From assembly GCF_963675985.1 (NCBI RefSeq), contig NZ_OY780957.1:248001-312000 (forward strand): a stretch of DNA of 64,000 nt. Reading direction: 5' to 3'. The stretch is from an uncultured Roseibium sp. (GTDB lineage Bacteria; Pseudomonadota; Alphaproteobacteria; Rhizobiales; Stappiaceae). Positions 26,932 to 36,100 of this stretch are shown here, in pieces (positions within the stretch are counted from its first letter, which is position 1; each line of letters opens with the position of its first letter). The notes below the pieces were generated by a model. That model did not search any database and was not told the origin of the DNA. It saw nothing but the letters and a program-made list of their open reading frames with translations. The position numbers and the translations under genes are program-made.

Positions 26932-28548
26932 TCAGCTGTGCGGCGCAGGATGCAGGAACGGCCAGGGCGATGTTTCCGAACCGCGTGGCACGGGAACCTC
27001 GATCAGCGCCGGGGCCCCTGAAGCAAGCGCCCTGGCAACCGCCGTTTCCAGCGCCTCCGGCGTTTCGGCCTTTTCCGCCGCCATGCCGAAGCTGCGCGCC
27101 AGCGCGACAAAATCCGGGTTGGTCAGGTCCGCGCCGAGCAGACGCCCGTCGAAGACATTCATCTGGTCGCGACGTACATTGCCGTAAGAGCTGTTGTTGA
27201 AGACGACCGCGACCACACCGATGCCGTGATGCATCGCCGTTGCCAGTTCCTGGACACCAAACATGAAGCCGCCGTCGCCGGAGACCGAGACGACAGGCTT
27301 CTCCGGATTGGCGATCTTGACGCCGAGCGCGGTGTTGTAGCCGAAACCGAGATTGTCCTGATAGCCGCAGGTCACGTATTGGCGCGGGGAGTAGACCGGA
27401 AAGCCGAAGCGGGCGGTGAAACCCATCTGACTGACTTCCTCGACGAAGAACCCGTCGCGCGGCAGGGCCCGGCGGATCGCACCGAGATAATCCATCTGTG
27501 GCTGGATTGTCTCTGAAGCCTCACAGGCGCGCTTACTGATGGCCTGAAACTCTGCGGTTCGCCTTTCCGCCTTGGGACCGGTCAGAGCAGCCGTCAGTGC
27601 GGCGGTGCCTTCTGCGGCATCCGCGACGATGCCGAGATCCGGTTTCAGACGCACCATTTCGGTCGGGTCGATATCCAGCCGGATCACCTTAAGCCCCTGG
27701 GGCCGCCACTGCCAACGCATGTATTGCAGCTCCAGGCGGCTGCCGATCCCGATCAGCAGATCGCATTCCCTGAAATAGTCGTAGGCCGCGATCAAGTTCA
27801 TCGCATGCGGGTTGTCGTTCGGGACAATGCCTCTGCCGCTGCGGTGGGAGGCGACCGGCGCCTGGATTTTTTCCGCAAGCGCAAGCACCTCGCTGGCTGC
27901 CTCGAGCGCGCCGCCGCCGACCATGATCATCGGGTTCTTCGCCGCCGCAATCATTTTTGCCGCGGCCTCGATGCTCTCCGGATCGACCGGTGGGCGGTGA
28001 GGTGCTGCCGGTTCGATATCCGGTGCCGGTCCCTTCTGGCCAAAGACATCCCATGGCACCTCGACGGCGACAGGGCGTTGGCGATCGGAGAGCATTTCCC
28101 GAAAGGCCTGCGTCATGATATCGGCAGCCCCGGACGGATGATCGATCCGCTGCGCCCATTTCGTCAGACCTCGCAACGTCGCCAGCTGATCGGGAAGCTC
28201 GTGAAGCTGCCCGCGTCCCTGGCCGATCAGGTGAGACATGATATTGCCGGTCAGGCACATCACCGGTGCGTTGCCGCCGTAGGCGGTGCACAAAGCCGCC
28301 CCGGCATTGAGAACCCCCGGCCCAGGCACGACGGAGAAAACCCCCGGCTTGCCCGTCGACTTGGCATAGCCGTAGGCCATGTAGCCGGAGCCCTGTTCAT
28401 GGCGGGAATGGACAAAGCGGATATCGTTCGAGCGCCGGGCCAATGCATCCGACAGCTCGTAACAATGGGCGCCGGGAATGCCGAACATGGTGTCGACGCC
28501 ATGGGCGACGAGGGCATCGACCATGATGTCAGCGGTTGTCTTTCTCAC
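26932..28548 (-). CDS. ThDP-dependent acetolactate synthase-like enzyme
   Basis: A 538-residue thiamine-diphosphate enzyme of the acetolactate synthase/benzoylformate decarboxylase family. The catalytic glutamate of the PYR domain is in FVHSRHEQGSGYMAYGYAKSTG, and the cofactor motif is SVSGDGGFMFGVQELATAM...VVFNNSSYGN. The start is GTG at 28548 (VRKTTADIMVDALVAHG) with GGAGG 8 bases upstream; the frame upstream of it has no family similarity. It is not a biosynthetic AHAS by context: no regulatory subunit is adjacent, and it is encoded behind an FCD-type GntR regulator and opposite a hydroxyacid dehydrogenase. It probably decarboxylates or condenses a 2-keto acid; the substrate is undetermined. 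Confidence 0.88.
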   Translation of the reverse strand: MRKTTADIMVDALVAHGVDTMFGIPGAHCYELSDALARRSNDIRFVHSRHEQGSGYMAYGYAKSTGKPGVFSVVPGPGVLNAGAALCTAYGGNAPVMCLTGNIMSHLIGQGRGQLHELPDQLATLRGLTKWAQRIDHPSGAADIMTQAFREMLSDRQRPVAVEVPWDVFGQKGPAPDIEPAAPHRPPVDPESIEAAAKMIAAAKNPMIMVGGGALEAASEVLALAEKIQAPVASHRSGRGIVPNDNPHAMNLIAAYDYFRECDLLIGIGSRLELQYMRWQWRPQGLKVIRLDIDPTEMVRLKPDLGIVADAAEGTAALTAALTGPKAERRTAEFQAISKRACEASETIQPQMDYLGAIRRALPRDGFFVEEVSQMGFTARFGFPVYSPRQYVTCGYQDNLGFGYNTALGVKIANPEKPVVSVSGDGGFMFGVQELATAMHHGIGVVAVVFNNSSYGNVRRDQMNVFDGRLLGADLTNPDFVALARSFGMAAEKAETPEALETAVARALASGAPALIEVPVPRGSETSPWPFLHPAPHS

Positions 28549-28636
28549 GTGTATTTCCTCCGGGCTCGCCGCTCTCACCGGAACGGCTGCAGGTGCGTAT
28601 CGGTTTTGCCTGCCGGAAGGTGAACCGCCCCGGCAG

Positions 28637-29302
28637 CTATGTCTCCTGTTCGGCAAGCGCCATGCGGAAGGCATCGACCAGATGGCTCACATGCTCTTCG
28701 AGCAGCCGCACCGCTTCATCCGCATCTCCGGATCGGCACGCCTCCACGAGCCCCGCATGCTCCTCCATCGATCGGTCGAGGGTGGCATTCATGATCGTGA
28801 ACAGATGGGTGCGCAGCGCCATCACCGGGCTGATGGTGCGTTCATAGGCCTGAGCAATGGACCGATTTCCGCAGGTCTCGATGATTGCCTTGTGAAACTG
28901 CAGGTCGCCGCGCGTGTAACGACGCACATCCTGCTTCTCCAGAGCCGCCTGCATCTCCGCCATACTGTCCGACAGCCCGGAAACCAGCGCGTCTGGATTT
29001 CGGGCGAGCGCCATGCGCAAGGCAGCCGTTTCAAGAACGGCGCGATACTCGCACAGGTCATCCACGTCCTTCAGGTCGGGCATGAAGACGAACGACCCGC
29101 GCTTGGCCGAAATATTCACCAGCCCTTCGGTCTGAAGGGAGGCGAGCGCATCCCGCACCGGCGAACGGCTCACGCCGAAAATATCCGCCAGGCGCTGCTC
29201 TGACAGCTTGGATCCGAGCGGCAGCTCACCGGACACAATCGCTTCGCGGATCTGTTCGGCAGTGGCTTCCATCAGCGATTTCGGCTGTTCGATCGGCTTC
29301 AA
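28637..29302 (-). CDS. GntR family transcriptional regulator (FCD domain)
   Basis: A 221-residue regulator. The winged helix is in residues ~8-75 (EQIREAIVSGELPLGSKLSEQRLADIFGVSRSPVRDALASLQTEGLVNISAKRGSFVF), and the all-helical FCD ligand domain fills the rest (EYRAVLETAALRMAL; LQFHKAIIETCGN; EEHAGLVEACRSGDADEAVRLLEEHVSHL). FCD histidines and Asp suitable for a metal-bound carboxylate effector are present. It is upstream of the ThDP-enzyme gene on the same strand and divergent from the FAD-linked dehydrogenase, and likely controls both through the site at 29355-29399. Confidence 0.93.
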   Translation of the reverse strand: MKPIEQPKSLMEATAEQIREAIVSGELPLGSKLSEQRLADIFGVSRSPVRDALASLQTEGLVNISAKRGSFVFMPDLKDVDDLCEYRAVLETAALRMALARNPDALVSGLSDSMAEMQAALEKQDVRRYTRGDLQFHKAIIETCGNRSIAQAYERTISPVMALRTHLFTIMNATLDRSMEEHAGLVEACRSGDADEAVRLLEEHVSHLVDAFRMALAEQET

Positions 29303-29354
29303 GGTCCAGGCACCTCCTCCTCACTCGCCCTCTTCACTTACCTGCAAAACTAGT

Positions 29355-29399
29355 ATGTTACATGGTTCTTGACAAGACAATCTGACATATTGAATGTTA
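29355..29399. promoter_or_regulatory. Candidate GntR operators and promoter for the FAD-linked dehydrogenase
   Basis: In the divergent gap stand ATGT-T-ACAT (29355-29363) and the related inverted repeat TGACAT-N5-ATGTTA (29383-29399). Between them is a consensus -35 box TTGACA (29369-29374); a weak -10 would fall near 29392-29398, inside the second repeat. Repeats sharing ATGTTA on both sides of a -35 box are what an autoregulating GntR repressor would need. The spacing rule is inferred, not proven. Confidence 0.5.
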
Positions 29400-29471
29400 G
29401 TTTTGATTTTCAGAACGGCTCCGCCCGTGCTCCCCTTTCACCCCGGACCCTGCATGGAGTGCGTTCCGACC

Positions 29472-30926
29472 ATGTCGACCCCAACCGATTCCGCCACCTC
29501 GGACCTGCTGACCTTACGGCTCCAGGACATCGTCGGAGCGGAGAACGTCCTGACCCAGGCGTCAGACACCGCCACCTACACCACCGACTGGACGCAGCAG
29601 CACGAAGGCGAGGCCATCGCCGTCGTGCGCCCAGCAAACACGGATGACGTTGCCGCCATCGTCAGACTTTGCGCCGCGGCCGGCGTCGCCGTCGTACCGC
29701 AAGGCGGTCGGACGGGCCTGTGTGGTGGCGGCGTGCCGATTGCCGGACAGCCTTCGATCATCCTGTCTCTCACCCGCATGAACGCCATCCGCGCGCTCGA
29801 TCCGGAAGGCCGGACGGTCGTCGCCGAAGCCGGCGTCATTCTGGAAACCCTGCACGAGCGCGCGCTGGAGCACGGCCTGATCTTTCCGCTGATGTTCGGC
29901 GCCAAGGGCAGCTGCACCATCGGCGGCAATCTCTCCACCAACGCGGGCGGCTCCAATGTCGTGCGCTATGGCAACACACGTGAACTGTGTCTCGGCATCG
30001 AGGCCGTCCTGCCCGACGGTTCCGTCATCAACGCCCTGACGGGCCTGCGCAAGGACAACACCGGCTACGATCTCAAGGACCTGCTGATCGGCGCGGAAGG
30101 AACCCTCGGCATCATTACCGCGGCCGTGTTCAAGCTGTTTCCCGAACCGGGTGCCCGCGCCACCGCCTTCCTGTCGGTCGCGTCGATAGACGCGGCGATC
30201 GGGGTGCTGAACACCATCCAGGATCGGACCGGCGGTGCAGTCGAAGCTTTCGAATACATGCCACGGCAAACGGTCGACGCGATCCTGGCGGCCTTTCCGG
30301 ATATGCGTCTGCCGCTCCAGGAACCGGCCGAGACTGGAATCCTGCTGGAAGTCGCCTCCAGCCGCACCGCAGACGCGCAGATCATGGACGACGGCTCAAT
30401 CCGCTTCCAGAACGACCTGATGGACATCCTTGCAGACCTGATCGAGGAAGGTCATGTCCTCGACGCCATGCTGGCCCGCTCGGAACAGCAGCGCCGGGAC
30501 CTTTGGCACATGCGGGAATCGACGCTGGAGGCCATTACGAAGTTCGGCCCGTCCTACCATCTCGACATTTCCCTGCCGCTGGCAAAGATCGCGGGCTTCG
30601 TCGAGGAGATCGACACGGCGACCCGTGAAATGGGCTTTCTGCCGCTGACCGTCGGCCATCTGGGCGACGGCAACCTCCATTACGCGCTGGCGGCCGCCGA
30701 GGGCTCCATCTGGGAAGAGCTCCCTCTGAAAAAAGCCGGAACCATCGCCTACGACGCCCTGGTTCGGCTGAACGGGTCCTTCAGCGCCGAACACGGAATC
30801 GGCCAGAGCAAGCTGCAGGTCATGAAGAAACTCAAGGAGCCGGCTCAGATTTCCGCCATGCATGCGATAAAAAAAGCGCTCGATCCGAAAAATATTTTGA
30901 ATCCGGGAAAACTTCTTCCTCGATAA
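29472..30926 (+). CDS. FAD-linked 2-hydroxyacid dehydrogenase (GlcD/D-lactate/D-2-hydroxyglutarate type)
   Basis: A 484-residue protein of the vanillyl-alcohol-oxidase/PCMH flavin family. The FAD-binding region is VVPQGGRTGLCGGGVPIAGQPSIILSLTRMN, followed by GSCTIGGNLSTNAGGSNVVRYGNTRELCLG; the C-terminal domain has GHLGDGNLHYALAA (metal-binding His motif) and GSFSAEHGIGQSKLQVMKK. It should oxidise a D-2-hydroxyacid to the 2-keto acid and pass electrons onward. The start at 29472 (MSTPTDSATSD) has GGAG 11 bases upstream; upstream in-frame ATGs at 29394 and 29454 are less likely. Its divergent partner genes suggest that its keto-acid product may feed the ThDP enzyme. Confidence 0.9.
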   Translation: MSTPTDSATSDLLTLRLQDIVGAENVLTQASDTATYTTDWTQQHEGEAIAVVRPANTDDVAAIVRLCAAAGVAVVPQGGRTGLCGGGVPIAGQPSIILSLTRMNAIRALDPEGRTVVAEAGVILETLHERALEHGLIFPLMFGAKGSCTIGGNLSTNAGGSNVVRYGNTRELCLGIEAVLPDGSVINALTGLRKDNTGYDLKDLLIGAEGTLGIITAAVFKLFPEPGARATAFLSVASIDAAIGVLNTIQDRTGGAVEAFEYMPRQTVDAILAAFPDMRLPLQEPAETGILLEVASSRTADAQIMDDGSIRFQNDLMDILADLIEEGHVLDAMLARSEQQRRDLWHMRESTLEAITKFGPSYHLDISLPLAKIAGFVEEIDTATREMGFLPLTVGHLGDGNLHYALAAAEGSIWEELPLKKAGTIAYDALVRLNGSFSAEHGIGQSKLQVMKKLKEPAQISAMHAIKKALDPKNILNPGKLLPR

Positions 30927-31140
30927 ATCTGACAGTATTGCGCCGCAACACCGCAGAACTCCGCCATTGAGCGCCGGAATGAAAAAATTCGGGCCGGGAC
31001 CGCCACTGGCATGGCGGTTATTACTTCAGTATAGATTTCTTGTCTAAAATTGCGTTGGGATGGTTATCACGCCGGTAGGAAGCCGATTATCGGGCTTCGG
31101 CGCGATCAACGCATGTGTTTGGAGTTGCGTAATCGACGGC

Positions 31141-33090
31141 ATGAGACGTCAGCAGGAGCGTGCGCGTAAAAACCGCACCGACAAAACCTCTTCGACGATT
31201 TTGGCCATCGCAGTAATTTTCTGCGGCGGGTGGATAAGTATGCCCTCCGCCCAGGCGTTCGAACTCTTCGGTTTCAGCTTCTTCGAGGACGACAAGCCCG
31301 AAGTGGTCAACAAGGTTCCAGATCCCCTGCCCTATGCGGCCACGCTGACGGTTTCCGGCGGCGACAAGGACCTGGAAAAGGCCCTCATGGAAACCTCCCA
31401 GTTGATCCAGCAGCAGGACACGCCACCATCGGGATCCCCGGGCCTCATTTCCAGGGCCGTTGGCGACCAGCAACAGCTGATCGCCCTGCTTTACGTCAAG
31501 GGCCTCTACGGCGGCACGGTGAATATCGACCTCGCCGGCCAGCCGCTTCAGGCGGCGATCGAGGCGGGAGAGGTCAACCGGCGCGCAGGCACCCCTGTTC
31601 CGGTCGCCATCCATGTCGTGACCGGACCGCAATTCCATTTCGGCACTGTCTCCATCCGCCAGCTGGCCTCCGACGGCACTCCGGCGGCAACGCTTGATCC
31701 GACCAACTACGGTCTTGTCCCCGGCGCACCGGCCCTGTCGGACAAGATCCTCCAGGCTGAAAGCAAAATCGTCGCCGACCTGAAGGATCAGGGTTATCCG
31801 CTGGCGAAAATCGCCGACCGCTCGGTGGTCGCCGACCACGCCAGCAACCGGCTCGACGTCACGATTTCCGCCAACCCAGGCCCCGCCGCGACCTTCGGCC
31901 ATGTCACGGTCCAGGGACAGAAAAAAACCAAGACGGATTTCATCATTCGCCAGGCGGAAATCGAACCGGGAAGCCGCTACGACCCGGCAATCCTGCGCCG
32001 GGCCGCCAAACGCCTGCGCGATCTTGGCATCTTCGCCAGTGTCCGGGTGATCGAGGCGGATCGTCTCGACAGCGCCGGCAACCTGCCGATCACGATCGAG
32101 GTCTCCGAACGCAAACGCCACGTCATCGGTGGTGGCGGCACGATCTCGAGCGTCGACGGGATCGGCCTCGAGGCCTACTGGCGGCACCGAAACCTGTTCG
32201 GCGCCGGGGAAACGCTCAGCCTCGAAGGCTCCGTCGGACGTATCGTCAACGGCGACTACGGCGACATGGAGTATTCCAGCCAGATCGTCTTCACCAAGCC
32301 CGGTGTCTTAGGTCCGGCCACCAACTTCAGCGCAACCATCGGAGCCAAGCGCGAAAATCCCGAGGCCTATGAAAGCCGCGCCGTCTACGGCAGCATGAAA
32401 CTCACGAACACGCCGACCGACAAACTGACCTACGCTGTCGGAACGGAGTTCGAATACAGCCGGGAAACCGACGTGCTCGGGCCGGACCATTACGCCCTGT
32501 TCGGCGTTTTCGGCGACATTGCCTACGACACTCGGGACAACATCCTGAATCCGACCCGAGGCCTGCGCGCCACTTTCCATGCCGAACCGGCCTATGACGC
32601 GGAAACCGGCGGCTTCATGGCCTTCACCAAGGCGAGCCTGTCGACCTACTGGTCGCTGAGCGGATCCGACCGCTTCATCCTCGCCAACCGTGTCGCCGGC
32701 GGCAGCATCCTGACGCCGAGCCTCAACGATGTCGCACCGTCACGCCGCTACTATGTCGGTGGCGGCGGGTCCGTTCGCGGCTACGCCTATCGCAACGTGG
32801 GTCCGCGCGTTTCGGGAGAGGTCATCGGCGGACGCAGCTTCTTCGAGACATCCACCGAGATCCGGACCCGGATCACGGAAAGCTTCGGTGCCGTCGGGTT
32901 CATCGATGCCGGGGCCGCCTACAGCAGCCAGTTCCCGGACTTCTCGGAGGAACTCAAGGTCGGCGTCGGCGCCGGCCTCCGGTACTTCTCGCCAATCGGA
33001 CCGTTGCGCCTCGACGTCGCCGTCCCCCTTGCGCCCGACAAGGACGACCCGGATTTTGCGATCTACGTCGGCCTCAGCCAGGCTTTTTGA
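31141..33090 (+). CDS. tamA: Outer membrane assembly protein TamA (BamA/Omp85 family)
   Basis: A 649-residue Omp85-family protein. An N-terminal signal (TILAIAVIFCGGWISMPSAQA, cleavage near residue 39) is followed by POTRA-like domains (ILQAESKIVADLKDQGYPLAKIADRSVVADHASNRLDVTI; FGHVTVQGQKKTKTDFIIRQAEIEPGSRYDPAILRRA) and a C-terminal beta-barrel ending in aromatic YVGLSQAF, the outer-membrane insertion signal. The VGGGGSVRGYAYR block is the barrel's conserved VRGF/Y motif. The start at 31141 is chosen to give a normal signal peptide; an upstream ATG at 31060 adds 27 residues. It is paired with tamB downstream. Confidence 0.92.
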   Translation: MRRQQERARKNRTDKTSSTILAIAVIFCGGWISMPSAQAFELFGFSFFEDDKPEVVNKVPDPLPYAATLTVSGGDKDLEKALMETSQLIQQQDTPPSGSPGLISRAVGDQQQLIALLYVKGLYGGTVNIDLAGQPLQAAIEAGEVNRRAGTPVPVAIHVVTGPQFHFGTVSIRQLASDGTPAATLDPTNYGLVPGAPALSDKILQAESKIVADLKDQGYPLAKIADRSVVADHASNRLDVTISANPGPAATFGHVTVQGQKKTKTDFIIRQAEIEPGSRYDPAILRRAAKRLRDLGIFASVRVIEADRLDSAGNLPITIEVSERKRHVIGGGGTISSVDGIGLEAYWRHRNLFGAGETLSLEGSVGRIVNGDYGDMEYSSQIVFTKPGVLGPATNFSATIGAKRENPEAYESRAVYGSMKLTNTPTDKLTYAVGTEFEYSRETDVLGPDHYALFGVFGDIAYDTRDNILNPTRGLRATFHAEPAYDAETGGFMAFTKASLSTYWSLSGSDRFILANRVAGGSILTPSLNDVAPSRRYYVGGGGSVRGYAYRNVGPRVSGEVIGGRSFFETSTEIRTRITESFGAVGFIDAGAAYSSQFPDFSEELKVGVGAGLRYFSPIGPLRLDVAVPLAPDKDDPDFAIYVGLSQAF

Positions 33091-33146
33091 ACGGAATCCG
33101 TCAAGTACACGCTTTTTAACCGCAATTCTGGTTCTAACTTCAGATC

Positions 33147-36100
33147 ATGCGCCGATTCTTGAAAATCCTTGTCTGGAGCGTAGCCGGCATTGTCGTGCTG
33201 GCCATGGCGGCCGTTGCGTTTCTGCACACCGGCCCCGGCGGCCGGCTGATCGCCTCTGTGGCGAACAGCGCGCTCTCCGGCCCCGATATGACCGTCGAAC
33301 TCAGCCCGCCCATGCTCGGCTGGGGCGGAGACCTGAGCCTGGACAGCGTCCGCGTCTCCGATAGCGAAGGTCCGTGGCTTCAGGTGACCGGGATCGATGC
33401 CAAGTGGCACCCGCTTGCGCTGCTGGGCGGGCACCTCTCCATCGACAGCATCGGCATCGCCGGCGTTGCCGTTGACCGCAAGCCCGCGCCGGCAACCTCT
33501 GAAACGGAGCAGCAGACGTCCTCTGCCTCCGTTCCTGCTCTTCCCATCGACATCACACTCGGCAATCTGCGGGTTCGTGACATCAGCCTCGGTCCGGACA
33601 TTGCCGGAACACCGGTGCGCCTGACCGCCGACGGGTCCTTCGCCTTCGATGCCGCCACCATGGGCCTTGAAGCAAACGCAAAGATCCGGCGGGACGACGA
33701 CAAGGCCGGAAGCCTGACGGCCGCGGTCGACTACCTGCCGGAAACGCAAAGCCTCAAACTGGATTTTTCCGCAAGCGAACCACGCGGCGGCCTGCTTGCC
33801 CGCCTGCTCGATGTCAGCGAACTGCCGGCCCTTGACGTCTCCTTGAAAGGCGATGGCCCGCTTCAGAACTGGGCCGCCGATCTCGCCATTGCTCTGGACG
33901 GCGTTCAGACCGTAACCGGGAAGGCCCGGCTCACGGAGGCCGCGACGAACGGGGCCGTCACCCGCAATCTGGATTTCGACCTCAGCGGTCAGCTCGAACC
34001 TTTGACGCCCGAACCGGTCCGGCCGCTTTTTGCCGGCGCCACGCAGGCGAAGGGAACCGTGGCCTTCGACCAGGGTTTCAAGCCTCAAAACCTGCGTGTG
34101 AATGCCGAAACCGCAGCCTTCGCCCTCTCGGCGGATGGCCGGGAAACGCCGGAAACGCTGTCCGCCAATGCCTCGGTTCGGTTGAAAACACCGGTTTCGC
34201 TGACGTTCGACAACGATACGTTCTCCGCATCCGAACTGAACCTGACGGCCGAGGCGAGCGGCAAGCCGGAGAACGCCGCCTGGAGTGCCAGGATCACCGG
34301 ACGGAACCTCGCCAGCCGGCACGGTACCATGGCCTCACTGACCATCACCGCCAGCGGCCAGGAAGCAAACCTGGTGATGGAAACGCTGAAGGTGCCCGCC
34401 GCCCTCGATCTCGTCGCCGACATCAGCTCCGTGAGCGATCCCCGCTTCGATGCGTTCGCCGGCTCGACCCGTGCGACGGCCGAGCTCATCGCCGGGGCTG
34501 GCAACTGGGTCGACGTCCGGGCGCTCGCCATCAACAACCCGGCCCTGCAGGCCTCCCTGACCGGTCTCTTCGCTCCCGAAGAAGCCAACGCGGACGCCAA
34601 GCTGATGCTAGGCAACCTTGCCGCTTTGTCCGCGCTCGCGGGCCGGAATCTGTCAGGCTCCCTGTCGGCCGGCTTCAAGGTTCAGGCCGTGCCGCAATCC
34701 GGTTCCGCGACCGTGCAGATCGACGGCGCCGGGATGGATCTGGGCCTGGGCGATCCCCGCGCCGACAAACTGCTGCAGGGACGCACCACCCTGACCGGCA
34801 GCCTTTCCAGGGACAAGGACGGCACGCTTGCAGCCGACGACCTGCATCTGGCCGCAAAGGGCCTGGATCTGACCATCACCGGCCAGTCCGATCTCAAGGA
34901 CATCGAGGCGACGACCACCGCGGCCCTGGCAGATCTTGCCCTGCTCGATCCCGCGCTGACCGGCAGCGCAAATCTCGAGGTCTCCGCCAACGGCCCGATC
35001 GAGGCACCCAAGGTGACCGCGCAGCTGACAGCCAAGCAACTCACCATGCAGGGCGAGCCTGTGAAGGATCTGTCGGCCTCCGCCGATCTGACCGCTTCGC
35101 TCACCAAACCGGCCGGTACCATCGACATCGGCGCGACCTTCCGGGATCAGCCGCTTACCGGCCATGCCGGATTTTCCTCCGATGAAACCGGCACCCGCCG
35201 CATCGATGACATTCGGCTGACGACCGGTCAGAGCCGGATCACCGGCGCGCTGGCCCTTGACGGCAATGGAACGCCGTCCGGATCGCTTGCGATCACCTTG
35301 CCGGACCTTGCCGAAATTGCGCCCCTGCTCCTGCAGAAGCTCGCAGGCGCGCTTGACGCAACCATCGATCTTTCCAGCGAAAGCGGCGTGCCCGTTGCCC
35401 GCGTGAGCGCCACCGGACGGAAGATCGTCAGCGATGCCGCGACCCTCGGACAGGCCGACCTCAAGGCAACGATCGCCGACTTCCTGAACACGCCGCATAT
35501 CGGCGGCACGCTGACCGCTTCCAATATCGTTGCCGGCGGCACGACGGTGGAACAGCTCACAGCCAAGGCCTCCGGCACGGCCGACGGCACCGATTTCGAG
35601 ACTGACGCCCTGCTGGACGGCGGCAAGCTTTCTCTCGCCGGCCAGGTCGGCCAGACTCCGGACGGCATCGCAGTGACCCTGAACAAGGCCAAAGGTGTCT
35701 ACCAGGGGCAGGAAACAAGCCTGGCATCACCCGCGCGCGTCGTTCTGCCGAACGAGGGTCCGATCGTCCTTGACCAGATGACGCTGCTGCTCGGCTCTGG
35801 CAGGGCCACAGTCGCCGGAACGGTCGGCGACAAGCTGGATATCAAGGTCCGCCTTGAAAAGGTTCCCGCCGAACTTGTGGACCTTGCGGCACCCGGCATG
35901 CGCTTCGGCGGCACCATCACCGGCAAGGTGGATGTCTCCGGCACGACCGCCTCACCTGTCGCCGCATGGTCGATGGCCTGGAACGGCCTCGAAACCTCCG
36001 CCCTCTCCGGCTTCGGCCTGCCCGGCGCCGACCTCAAGAGCGACGGTCGTTTTTCCAACGAGACCGTCACCCACAAGAGCATTCTGAGCGTCGGTGCCGA

